The notes below the pieces were generated by a model, which was not told where the DNA came from, ran no database searches, and worked only from the letters and a program-made list of their open reading frames with translations. DNA of 64,000 bases from Bombyx mori. Taxonomy: Eukaryota > Arthropoda > Insecta > Lepidoptera > Bombycidae. The DNA lies in the NCBI RefSeq assembly GCF_030269925.1, contig NC_085121.1:10557501-10621500 (forward strand), in the 5' to 3' direction. The position numbers and the translations under genes were made by a program. This document shows, piece by piece, positions 37,803-48,204 of this stretch; position 1 is the first letter of the stretch, and each line of letters starts with the position of its first letter.

Positions 37803-39255
37803 TGGCGGCCCAAATAATAGAAAAAAATATTGTTGCACATTGAAATTATTTGAAAAAAAAATATGCTAATAAATAATAAGAATAGATAAGCTAATTATTT
37901 TTGTTAAGAAGAAATACTCATATACTTTCCAAGTGGTGAGTCGTTTATTAGTCGATCAGGCTCGAACACAATGATGCTTCGACGAGGCTGTTGATAAAAG
38001 TACCGTGACAGTGGTCACGTAATGACTAAACGGTGTCCCTAAAAGTACCGGTTGATTGTCTGGAACAATGCCGGTAGCGAGTTCATCAGACGCGATAATG
38101 AGTCGTCCCGCGGGTTGAATAAACCCCCTATTTTACAAAGTAATGTTTATTGCGATGTCTCGTATCGTAACGATGGATTCCTCAGATTCAGTGCTCTTTA
38201 TAAATGACCTCGCTGTGCTGAGAGGTTGCCAAAATACGAATGATGTCAACGAAATCGACTGTTTCCTTCGTATTAAAAATACAATTTTATTGTTCTGTTA
38301 ATGGCGCGAAATGTGTGTTCGCAACCTCTTTCTTACCCATTCAAACCGAAATTTAATTTAATTTAAATATCGAAAATAATGAAGGCATTTAACTAAGTAA
38401 TTATGAAATTAAAATATAAATTAAATAGCTATAATAAATTACGTTGTTCATACGTTAAATGTGTCGACAACACTAGCGGTTCGCAAAAAGAAAAAGTGAA
38501 ATTGTAACAAGTCAGAACGAGTAGAGGTCGGTGACCAGGAGGCGGCACGGGCCTTCTACCCCGGGCTCTACAATGACTGGCGACTGCCCTACTCGGCCGA
38601 TTCGTCATCTAACCACCTTACAAGACCATTGCCGCCCGTGAACAACTTGAACCTGTGATTCATGTGATTCATACAAAAAGCATTCCCTTTATGATCAACC
38701 GAGTATAGTACTTAAGAGGAAACGCTGGCTGTTTCTCATACATAATAACTTTTGTTCCTACTTGAATAACCATACTAGATCCAATATTATAATGTTGTAC
38801 AATCTATTTGTACCGCTACCGCGTTCTTATTTTCCTTTTAATAAATTATTATTAGATATAGGATTTCTTCGTAATTTAGAATTACAGTTTTTACTATTAT
38901 TTCGACATATTTCCTTATAAATTTAGTTAAAATAAAATAAGCAAAACATTGGTATTAATAAATAAAATATATTAACTCGTCTCATGAAAAAATAAACTAA
39001 ATAAATAAAAATTTCATTAAAATACCTTTTTTTTGGAAACTTTTTGTGATATTGGTCTAAATGTGCATTATTATTAAACCGATATTGTTTATGTGCCAAT
39101 AATTGAATGACTGTTTTTCCGGTTAGATACGATGACGCACATTTTCTCAGCGAATGACGTCCGACGCCTTTGACCTAATCGCTATCCTTATGTATTCCTA
39201 TTTCACAGTTCAATTGATTGGCCATTTTATACAACTAAGTATTAACATGGTCCTA

Positions 39256-39435
39256 TCCTACTAATATTATAAACGCGAAAGTTTGTAAGAATGTATGGAT
39301 GTATAGGTATTGATTGTATGATTGTTACTCTTTCACGCAAAAAATACTGGATGAATTTTGATGAAACTTTACAATAATATAGCTGGCACACTAGAATAAT
39401 ACATATACTATAATTTATAAAGATATAGTCTAAAT
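39256..39435 (+). mobile_element. Helitron-like dispersed repeat
   Basis: The copy begins TCCTACTAATATTATAAA after an A and contains GCGAAAGTTTGTAAGAATG and GGATGAATTTTGATGAAAC, a combination common in lepidopteran genomes. The 3' end is not clear, so the class is tentative. Confidence 0.5.
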
Positions 39436-40389
39436 TATAGCTATAACCCAAAGCAGAAAGATAAGTGTCAAGTAAATAGGAAGAAAACCTACCATCTTAT
39501 TTTCATAAGTCGACGAACAAAACCTCAGTCGTCCGTGACCACGAAAACTAAAGTTTTAATAAATAATTTAAATTAATAAATAGTAGTAATAAATTTTATA
39601 ACAAATTTTATTAAATAAAAAATTCGAAATACAAGCATGAAATAACAAACGCGAGATTTTTAATTATATTTACGACTCACGAAATTCGTATAAAATACTA
39701 GACATCAAAATATTTTTTCTAGTAAACAATCAAAACAATTATACATATTTTTTCAAATCGATCCAATAATGTGTTATTGTCCGACAGCATGTATCTTTAA
39801 AACTTTTGATAATATACGTATACATACATCAACGACAGCGTTTACCTATTTATAACTCGAAAACCGAACACGAAATACTAAAGATATTTCTGATAATCCC
39901 GATCGCACCGGTGCCGCAAACAATAGCGGCCACTTCTCACAATACAGATGAGGCGAACGAACGCTGCGTAGTTTCTTGCCATGGACTCTTTTTCATGTGA
40001 ACGATCCTTTTTGGTTATATGTGTATCTGGATAAGGCAGGTAAAATACACGTAGCGACAAGGGAGTACCGACCTCTAGACGGACACATTTCAAGGGGAAC
40101 GATTGAAGGTTTAATGAATCCGATAGACTACATGTAGAACAAACCGCGCACTAATTTACAGTAGTAAGCGAAAAAACTAGTAACATTTAAAAAAAAAACA
40201 GTAAACGGATATGACAAGTAAACAGTAATCAATTTTTATTTGTGCAAATTATTATTTTTTTGCACTTACGAATAAAACGAATGTAAATATTAGATTAACG
40301 TCGTAAATGATTTTAAAATTTCATAGTCGAACGCCCAAAAATATAGATTTCAAAGTATTTCCGTGACCGCTTACCCCTAAACCATTGAT

Positions 40390-40402
40390 AGTTCAATGAC
40401 CT
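40390..40402. promoter_or_regulatory. Ecdysone-response-like palindrome
   Basis: AGTTCAATGACCT fits every position of the EcR/USP consensus RGKTCANTGAMCY. It lies in Glut4EF intron 4, far from any exon. One match of this kind can arise by chance, so function is unproven. Confidence 0.3.
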
Positions 40403-43400
40403 GCATAGCTCCTGGTAAAGTCCCTTGACTTCATGGGGTGCGCGTCGCATGGTGCATTCGCTGTCTCGCTCCTTATTATATCGTGTCGTGACAGTTCTTT
40501 GTTTCACTACCATGGTTTTACTCAAATTTCTCTTAACTACAAGTTTATCACTTAAATTGTTCTAGAATTCCGTATCAAAACACGCTTATATACCTATGTG
40601 GTATTTAAAAAATGTAGCCAAAAAATATTCCGTAGAAATACAACTCGATACAGTCCATAAGTCCGAAATTAATCTGAAAACTGCAACTCTTTCGAAAGTT
40701 ATTGTTTTGTTTTTTATTTATATCTATCACACTTACTAGATGACATAATAATTACGTGTTTAAATAATTTTGTAATTTACATTGGACAATACTGAGCTGA
40801 TATAATATACAATGTAACGTATTTTGAACGCAAGTAGGTTAGTGAGATAAGTTAAGTTGATAACTTTGTTCCATTTTACGGAAGCCATTAATTTTCGAAT
40901 AGTTGTTTTTTAAACAAAACTCTCAAAGATTTGTTTGTAAACATGCATTAGTTGACAAAGTATGTTTTGAAATACGAGCGCCCATGCCGGCCACGTGACA
41001 ACACCACAGTATCGGTACTCGGCGTCCGTGCTACCCTTCTCTCCTCCCACACCTTAACTCGAAATCATACCTAAATAAGAAATAATTCATAGAAAACAGT
41101 ACACGTTGTTCCTTTGCCAACTACGCTCTCGAACGCTATCAAAGCGCATATTTCAACTACGCCCTTAAAACAGAGATGGTACATGACAGAAAATCGTGAT
41201 AAGTGGTGCACACAATAATGCACTGCGCCGTTGATCACTGGCCCAGTTTGCACGAAATAGACTTTTAGATAGGAAGAATCAGCACAAAGTACAAACCGTC
41301 CATAAATGTACCGGTCCGGTATCACGGCACCACGCAACGACAGCGCGGCTCGTTAAAAGGCGTCTTCCTCAATCTAGCATTAGAAGGAGACGCCACGAAA
41401 ACATCTTGTTTGCCGTGTGCGTGTCCACAAGGAAGGTCATGCAAGCGCAACAGAAGAATATGTGCGCTTATAGGCAAAAGAGAGACACAATGAAAACAAA
41501 TCAATATCATCTCTACGTGTGACGCGGTAGAACGAGACAGCGCAACAACAAACCGGCATCTCATGCCGGCTCGCCTTACATCCGCATACGAAGCGCATAG
41601 ACGACTCTAATGCAACCGCATAGAATATAAATTCACGGAAAATTATTTGTTTACAACTAGCTTTTGTAACTACGAACCGCGCCTTCTAAAATAGCTTAGT
41701 TCGAATTAATTGGAATGGCCATAGCATAAATTATAATCTATCGAAATAGATTAGACTACAACAAAATATAAATAATACTAAAAATCCTAAAAATTACAAT
41801 ACTTACACAATATGTGTCAATTAATCTCGTTAAATACCGGCTATTCAACAATACGCTAACTAAAAATTTAGAAATTCTAAATAGGACATTCACCCGACCT
41901 AAGCATTGCCTGAATTCATTGACAAATTAGAATGATAGGTTTAAAACCCGTTAGGTTCGTTTACCGCAAGTTCACGCTTCATTGCGCATTTCTTTGTTCA
42001 ATTTGTCATTAATTTACATATCAATGTAGAACAACACTTAAATTTAATTGATTACAAATTCATAATATGTACATCCTATAATTATATACATATTATGTAC
42101 TTACCTATACATGTACAATACATAGACCCTACATGGCATGCTTCGAAATTTCAATTAAAATATTTTAAATGACCTTTAAAATCTATATGGCTGTTCTTTA
42201 AAGTTATCATTTAAAGTTAGATTTAATTTTTGTCTACTACATTTTTGGTAAACCCACTAAGCTATTGTAATGTTTATCCTTTCTTACTAATTAATTCGTG
42301 AATAAAAAATCTACTTTTATACATAAATAAATATAAATTGTGGTAAATTACGTTATAAGCTTTACAAAAAATACTCGTTCTATTAAGTATGAACTATAAA
42401 ATACTAATTTTTTTTATACCAGTGTTGAAAGCAAAATGATGAACCCCAGAAACATGTTTTATCTGCATTGTGTTATTCATTACCACCCATCGCACACAAT
42501 ATTACGATGCATACATATGTATATTATGATGCATAGAATACATGCACTGAGCTTGCATTGCGTTGCACGCTACATTGGCACACAAAGACAACGGGCGGCA
42601 CGTGTAAGCGTACATACAACACACTAGGAAATTGTAAACCATATTCCGATTCGATGCACTGTTCACTATTAAATTATCTAAACAATTGTTTCTGTTACGA
42701 AATGGCTTTAAATTATCAAGAATCATTACATATTATGGCACAATACACAATTTAGTAAGTAAAATACGTAAACCTTTTAATTAACAATATATAATTAAAA
42801 CAGTATGATATTGTATGTGATTTTGCATAATATTTTGATAGCTGTGTACAATTTTATTGGATCGAACTATTTTGAAATGACACGAAAAAAATTTTCCGAC
42901 GTGAATTCGCGTTTCATGAAAAAATATAATTTGCATAATTGAAATTAAAATATGTTATTATAATTTAACTCTTTAGTGAAGGTAAATACCATAAAACAAA
43001 ACACCGTTAAACATCCATTTAACTATTAATACAACAAAATTGAGTTGTGAAAGTAGGTCAGTGGTGCAGCGTAGGGAACGGGTCACCCTCCTGAAAACAC
43101 CCCCGCCCGCCCCTTGCGGGAGGGCGAGCCAATGTTGAAATCAACCGCCTTCATCGCTTGCCAACAAAATACTCCTTGACATTAGCCTTGCTTTCTTCAA
43201 TACGAGTAGTTTTAACTAAGAATATTTCGTTCATTATTTTTAAATAAACTTCTCTATACGATACTCTAGTTCTTTATCACAACGACCTCAATATAAATAT
43301 AATTAAACTTATGCATCCATACTAATATCATAACTAAGAAAGTAAACGGTTATCGGTTATAATTTTTCGCAAAAAAAAAAGATTTTCGGTACTATTTTTA

Positions 43401-44988
43401 ACCCTGGGGAAGAATATACTTCTTTTCGTTTCATTTGTGAGCACAGATCTCCGGCCCCGCGATATGAAATGTAGTCCACGCTGGCGAACCTGTCAGCGGA
43501 AAGCTGTTTAATAATGAATCCAAATTTGATACGCAAAAGGGTAAACATAATAATTTGGCGTTGATCCGCATTCCATTGCAAAGTCCCGCAGCATTGAACC
43601 AGTATAGAAAAGACTACACACAACACAAGCCTACAATCGTATTGCCGTCTAAAGCAAGAATCCAGTAACATCACTGGTGACCTTACACTGTCGTATGCAT
43701 AGGTTATTATAATATTATTATTAGCTAATTAAACATTTAAGTAAAAACATAATATTATTCATTTTGAATTCAATGTTGGCGGTAAAATAAATAAATAATC
43801 AAGACCTCATTATTTCAGATGGTGGTAGGTAGGTGCTTAATGTATTAGTAAATTACAACAACACCGTGAATACCGAGCATGCGTCATTTATTTTGACCAT
43901 TGATTTGCCACTGACGTAATATTCCGCACACGTCTGACGCCATCATTGTTGTTCTACTTTTCAAACAAAGAAATTAAATTGTAAATGTAAAAAAAAATAC
44001 ACAGACTTATTTCTGTGCAATGTGTACAACGGTACAGATTAATTAATAAAAAAAATTTAAACCTGTCTAAAACTGTATTTTACTAAGAGACAAAAGAACG
44101 CAACCTTCGCAGACCACCCTTGGCCGTGGTGCTGCGACCTAGTTCGTGGCCTTTCGTCATCCTCCTCCCCTCCAATCCTCCCTCGCGCTACCTCGTTTCC
44201 TCGTGACCTGACCTACTTGTAATTATGCACTTGATACAGCCACCGGCACCATTACTCCAGTTTGGTTATCTTATACTCTGCAGAAATAACAAAATACCTA
44301 CATAAAATTTATCCAACGAATCTTATAAAGCGTAATGCTACAACTGAACTTGCAATTAGCGTTACGAAATGTACGATAAATGTGAAAGGTATTATCGACA
44401 CCTGGCAACAAGGACCGTAAAACATCAGACATGTCGCCCAACCCTGGTTTCCGAAATAATATGACATTGAACAGAAGGTCGATGCAGAGAACTTTGGCAA
44501 GCAACGCTAACCGCGACCCCGCGCGGTTGCCTCGTCACGCTTCGTTTGCCCTCCTTATTGTCTTACGTTATCATTGGCATCCATGATGAAAATTCGTTGA
44601 TAGCTTATTAAATCTCGAGTAGCATTATTTAAGGTCATATCAAACTAGGAATTACTGCTGTAGTGTTTGCGGAACAATATATGTAGATACGGACTCTGCT
44701 CATGTTTAGCGCAGGAGGGCTACTAGCATGCCAGCGACAATTCCACAACAAGGCCGTCGCTCGACCTACAATTGCTTCCGCCTTCACAATATCACCGCTA
44801 AATTTTGACCACGACTTACTTTCATTCCGTTAAATATTTTATATTTCTAAATTCGTTATAATATTACATTCCCAACACTACATAGATAATTATTTTGCTT
44901 TGGTTTCAATTAAACTGTAATCAAGAGAACGAAAGCACAATTAGTACGAATACGGTGATTAAAAATTTTCCTTTTTCTTTTGTTTCAG

Positions 44989-45086
44989 ATCAACAGCGTT
45001 GTATTCGTGTGCACATGGCGAGGCTGCGGCTACAACACTAATACATGCTCTGATATTGAAGCACATATCAGACACTCACATTTGGG
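44989..45086 (+). CDS. Glut4EF: Glut4EF homologue, coding exon 5: C2H2 zinc finger (residues 277-309)
   Basis: The acceptor is TTGTTTCAG and the donor GTAAAT. The exon encodes FVCTWRGCGYNTNTCSDIEA, then HIRHSHLG. Zinc ligands are C284, C289, H302 and H307, spaced C-x4-C-x12-H-x4-H, a C2H2 finger with the family's HLG ending. The whole finger is in one exon. It ends two bases into Gly309. Confidence 0.92.
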
Positions 45087-45134
45087 GTAAATTATATTAT
45101 AATGCAATTTAATTCATAAATATTTTATACTAAA

Positions 45135-45348
45135 CTAGCTGACCCGGCAGACTTCGCAGTGCCTCAATCGATAAATAAAAGACCTAAACTTTTGTATAAA
45201 ATAAACTTAAAACAAACTAAAGGAATCCGTCCGACGGAGGACACATCAAAGAATAAACAATTATGGTATTTTTATTTAATTCCGAGCATTTTCATTTTTA
45301 TTTACCTTTTAAACCTTCTCTGGACTTAAAATTAACCAAATCAGTCCA

Positions 45349-45422
<74 letters not shown>
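45135..45422 (-). mobile_element. Helitron remnant in reverse orientation ending in a (TA)n tract
   Basis: CTAGCTGACCCGGCAGACTT at 45135 is the reverse complement of the 3' end of the element at 17440-17721, and the interior matches it as well (GGAATCCGTCCGACGGAGG). The end that should start TCTATATATATA has grown into a 71-base alternating TA tract (45352-45422). Confidence 0.7.
45352..45422. repeat. (TA)n microsatellite
   Basis: Seventy-one bases of uninterrupted AT/TA alternation in intron 5. It produces spurious open frames of alternating Tyr and Ile on both strands. Confidence 0.97.
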
Positions 45423-45425
<3 letters not shown>

Positions 45426-46713
45426 TAATTGAGATAATAAATTGACAACTTCTTTATGTGGTGATTTAAAAAAAACCCAAATCCCTTGTCCGAAGTTCCT
45501 TGTTATGTTCATAGGAAATATACTGTTGCTAAAGTTATATACTATAATTACGTGAATTATGACAAACAAATAAACACATTAGAACATAGTGCGGCGATCA
45601 CGTTTGGCCGGTCACGTGTAACTGCATCCACGTGCAGTCTTTATTGCGCAATGCCAGCTGGCAAGGTTGAACGGTGCAACTAGCTATAAGCATTTCCTTA
45701 TCTATATTGCTATGTGCATACATCAAATGGAAATATCTTCTAAATCAGCAAATAAATCTGCACATAATTCAGAAAAACATAAACTTTGTAACGGAGCGTA
45801 TTGTATGAAGTTTACTAGATGCGATTGAATCCTCCTCTCCCGGCAAGTTCATTTTAATATTGTAGTTTGAAATAGGTATTCCTATTTATTGATGGGCTTG
45901 TAGATATTTCGAAATTTATAATTGGTATAGTCCATTAAAACCGGGTGCCATAGGTATGACAGCCCTCAGTGACCCGGAAGCGGGCGGCTTCACGACAAGG
46001 TTGCTCACCGCGCGTCACCCGCTCAGCGCCCGCCCATACAAGGTCACCGCCACCCGCGCCTTACGTAACCGTGCCCTGCAGCTCTTGTATTAATTTATCG
46101 ATGATACACATCCCGCAATTATACCCTCTACTAAAACAGCTATTCATAGTAATAAAGTAAAAGGATTATTTGATTGCATTACCTTTTTTTTTAAGATAAA
46201 ATTTACCTTAAAATTATACGACGATACTGTAGTTCAACTAAGAAGCCGATCTTCCAATTGATATTAAGCACTTAGCAAGGCCCATAGACATCACACTTGA
46301 ATACCGATGTCCATGTTGATAACCATTGAGCATGCCTAATTGATACTGGAATGCATTACAAACATTATCGAATTCCTTAGAATAATGATCAAAACCTTGT
46401 TGAATGCGTAAGCATCACTAACTTTTTGGTTTTCTGATGATCTCAAGGAAAAAGCGTGCTTATCACCGATGAACTTTGAAGAGAACATTATAAAGTAAGG
46501 AAAGGAATATGATCATACCGACGAAGACGAATGGGAAACCGCTTGAGTTTATCACGAAATTCATATACATGATCATACTTACGTAAGCCAAATATGCATC
46601 TTATACAGAAGTTTTGAAGACATAATATATCTTACAAAATTTAAGCCACATTTGAAAAAATTGTTCAATTATAAAATAAATACGACATAAATAACGGTTA
46701 TGTGCTATTACAG

Positions 46714-46872
46714 GCCAAAGAAAGAAGGCGATAGTGACCATGAAGAAGAGTTCTACTATACAGAACGCGAGGTGGTGGCTCCGGCGCCGCCACCCACCCT
46801 CTCCCACCGAGACATGTGCCGCCCTCCACACGAGGACCCTGAATATCAGAGGCAACTAGTTGGTTCCTTTAG
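46714..46872 (+). CDS. Glut4EF: Glut4EF homologue, coding exon 6 (residues 309-362)
   Basis: The acceptor is CTATTACAG and the donor GTAGTT. After the finger it encodes PKKEGDSDHEEEFYYTERE, a proline-rich stretch, then TLSHRDMCRPPHEDPEYQRQ and LVGSFR. The acidic/tyrosine segment and the SHRDMCRPPHEDPEYQ block are strongly characteristic of the ZNF704/ZNF395 family. It ends two bases into Arg362; an in-frame TAG just after the donor would end the protein if the intron were retained. Confidence 0.92.
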
Positions 46873-46957
46873 GTAGTTAACTTTATACCAGTCCATAACA
46901 TACTCAACATTTATTTCATAGTAATGTAGCCGCGTGTGTGACCCGGTTCACAGTAAC

Positions 46958-47205
46958 TTTATTTATTTATTGCTAGATGGGTGGACGAGCTCACACAGCC
47001 CACCTGGTGTTAGGTGGTTACTGGAGCCCATAGACATCTACAACGCAAATGCGCCACCCACCTTGAGATATAAGTTCTAAAGTCTCAATATAGTTACAAC
47101 GGCTGCCCCGCCCTTCAAACCGAAACGCATTACTGCTTCACGGCAGAAATAGGCAAGGTGCTGGTACCTAACCGCGCGGACTCACAAGAGGTCCTACCAC
47201 CAGTA
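46958..47205 (-). mobile_element. Bm1-type SINE, short form
   Basis: This minus-strand copy is close to consensus and ends at the shared CCACCAGTA break point. Confidence 0.85.
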
Positions 47206-47211
47206 AGACTA

Positions 47212-47445
47212 CTATTTATTTTTACTGTATAGTCGAGTGAATGAGCTCACGGCCCATCTGGTTTTAAGTTGTTACCATAGCACATAGACATTGCTATCTG
47301 AACGCGAAAAATATAATTATAACGGCTGCCCCACCTTCCAAAACGAAAAGCATTACTGTTTCGCGAAAGAAATAAACAAGGCAGCGCTATGATGTTACCG
47401 AAACAGGTATTAAACTATCATCGGTTTGATTTTTATTACACCGCA
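47212..47445 (-). mobile_element. Older diverged SINE related to Bm1
   Basis: The copy directly follows the younger one in the same orientation. It keeps GTGAATGAGCTCACGGCCCA, ATAACGGCTGCCCCACC and TTTGATTTTTATTACACCG but is heavily diverged between them. It is either an old Bm1 copy or a sister family. Confidence 0.65.
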
Positions 47446-47557
47446 CAAAGCTTTATCGCTATCGTGATTTGTTCTGCATTTAAAGATTGATTGTTCTCCA
47501 ACTTTTTTATTCATTGCTTGTTTGTTAGCTTCTGACCGGAATAAATGACATTTACAG

Positions 47558-47645
47558 GCAAGGACTCCTCTCCACAATGCAAAACGGTCTAGCGAGGCCC
47601 ATTAGCATTCCCGGAACGCATTCCTGGTCCAACTCTCACTCACCG
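47558..47645 (+). CDS. Glut4EF: Glut4EF homologue, coding exon 7 (residues 362-391)
   Basis: The acceptor is TTTACAG and the donor GTAAGC. The exon completes Arg362 and encodes QGLLSTMQNGLARPISIPGT, then HSWSNSHSP. It is a short linker between the conserved RDMCRPPHEDPEYQ block and the C-clamp. Phase 2 in and 0 out fit both neighbours. Confidence 0.87.
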
Positions 47646-47819
47646 GTAAGCGTTGATTTACTTAAATAACACAACAATAAAAAACCGCATAATACAAATA
47701 AAAGATAATTGTTGTTTAATTTCAATGGCTCAATGTCATTATATTCCAGCTATCTAATTGTAATTCAGACAATATCTGATGTTTTACTTAAAATCTAAGC
47801 ACTGTTTTTTCGTTTACAG
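47646..47819 (+). other. Intron 7 of the Glut4EF homologue (174 bases)
   Basis: This is the shortest intron, AT-rich, with a pyrimidine-rich end before TTTACAG. Confidence 0.85.
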
Positions 47820-47978
47820 AAAAACATGCGACTGACAGCGGGTGGGTCTCCGGGTAGTCCCGGTCGGCGACCGCGCTCTGACAATAAGAAGTGTAGGAAA
47901 GTGTACGGGATGGATCAACGCGATCTCTGGTGCACACAATGCAAGTGGAAGAAGGCTTGCACTCGTTTCGGTGACTAG
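47820..47978 (+). CDS. Glut4EF: Glut4EF homologue, coding exon 8: C-clamp and stop (residues 392-443)
   Basis: The acceptor is TTTACAG. After a basic Gly/Ser/Pro segment ([17 protein letters not shown]) comes the C-clamp: [24 protein letters not shown] and TRFGD. The four cysteines are C416, C429, C432 and C438, and the surrounding basic and aromatic residues (KVYGM, RDLW, KWKKAC) are those of the ZNF395/ZNF704/SLC2A4RG clamp, a DNA-contacting module. TAG at 47976-47978 ends the protein five residues after the last cysteine, as usual in the family. Confidence 0.93.
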   Translation, partial: KNMRLTAGGSPGSPGRRPRSDNKKCRKVYGMDQRDLWCTQCKWKKACTRFGD

Positions 47979-48204
47979 CATGTGCGTCGACGGCAGTACA
48001 CACGTGCCACTATACAAACACTCAACTGACGTCACTACGTGATCGCGTAGGCCTCGCTCGGGAGAGTCGTTCGATTTCATATGTGCAATCTGCAAAAACA
48101 CTTGTGCGGGTCGTAATTCTATGTGTTGGCGTGAATATGATAAAATGAAAGTTTTAGTTTTTTTTTATTTGAAGCAGATATGAATTTAATGTATTAACAA
48201 TAAA
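47979..48204 (+). other. Proximal 3' UTR of the Glut4EF homologue with poly(A) signal
   Basis: AATAAA at 48199-48204 is the first canonical poly(A) signal after the stop and gives a 3' UTR of about 240 bases. TGACGTCA at 48027 lies here too. Many later AATAAA sites exist, so this may be only the shortest isoform. Confidence 0.5.

Larger units (their letters stand above)
23776..44988 (+). other. Intron 4 of the Glut4EF homologue (21.2 kb)
   Basis: This is the largest intron, bounded by GTAAGT and TTTCAG. It contains an old repeat interrupted by a Helitron (23905-24430), a Bm1 SINE (26618-26860), LINE tails (27425-27628 and 30511-30724), another repeat (31370-31655), the open-frame LINE (33365-34920), two Bm1 fragments (34999-35173 and 37686-37802), a Helitron-like repeat (39256-39435), TGACGTCA at 29062 and an ecdysone-response-like palindrome at 40390. 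(AAATA)n-type simple repeat lies at about 30121-30157. Long parts, including 24.5-26.6 kb, 35.2-37.6 kb and 39.5-44.9 kb, show nothing I can name. Confidence 0.8.
45087..46713 (+). other. Intron 5 of the Glut4EF homologue
   Basis: The intron contains the reverse Helitron with its TA tract and a short GC-rich patch at about 45955-46090 of unknown meaning. No further exon is seen. Confidence 0.8.
46873..47557 (+). other. Intron 6 of the Glut4EF homologue, mostly SINE sequence
   Basis: Most of this 685-base intron consists of two SINE copies in the same orientation (46958-47205 and 47212-47445). They leave about 85 bases of other sequence next to exon 6 and about 110 before exon 7. Confidence 0.85.
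1806..47978 (+). other. Glut4EF: Complete gene: Glut4EF / ZNF704-ZNF395-like transcription factor, eight coding exons, 443 aa
   Basis: Joining the eight exons listed separately gives 1332 coding bases, or 443 residues plus a stop, with every junction in frame. Domains in order: a conserved N-terminal domain (about 1-170); a basic stretch and a leucine-rich LVLMSLSCSP motif (about 182-218); a Ser/Gly/Pro-rich linker ending in RKKR (224-276); a C2H2 zinc finger (C284, C289, H302, H307); an acidic segment followed by a conserved TLSHRDMCRPPHEDPEYQRQ block (337-356); and a C-terminal C-clamp (C416, C429, C432, C438). This order is that of the Drosophila Glut4EF and vertebrate ZNF704/ZNF395/SLC2A4RG family, nuclear DNA-binding regulators named for binding the GLUT4 enhancer. 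Regulation of glucose-transporter genes in an insect is not shown by the sequence. Length suits the family. Seven introns total about 44.8 kb; none interrupts the finger or the clamp. Confidence 0.9.

Noticed and set aside
45263..45569. Open frames with alternating Tyr-Ile runs
   Set aside because: They are produced by the (TA)n tract at 45352-45422.
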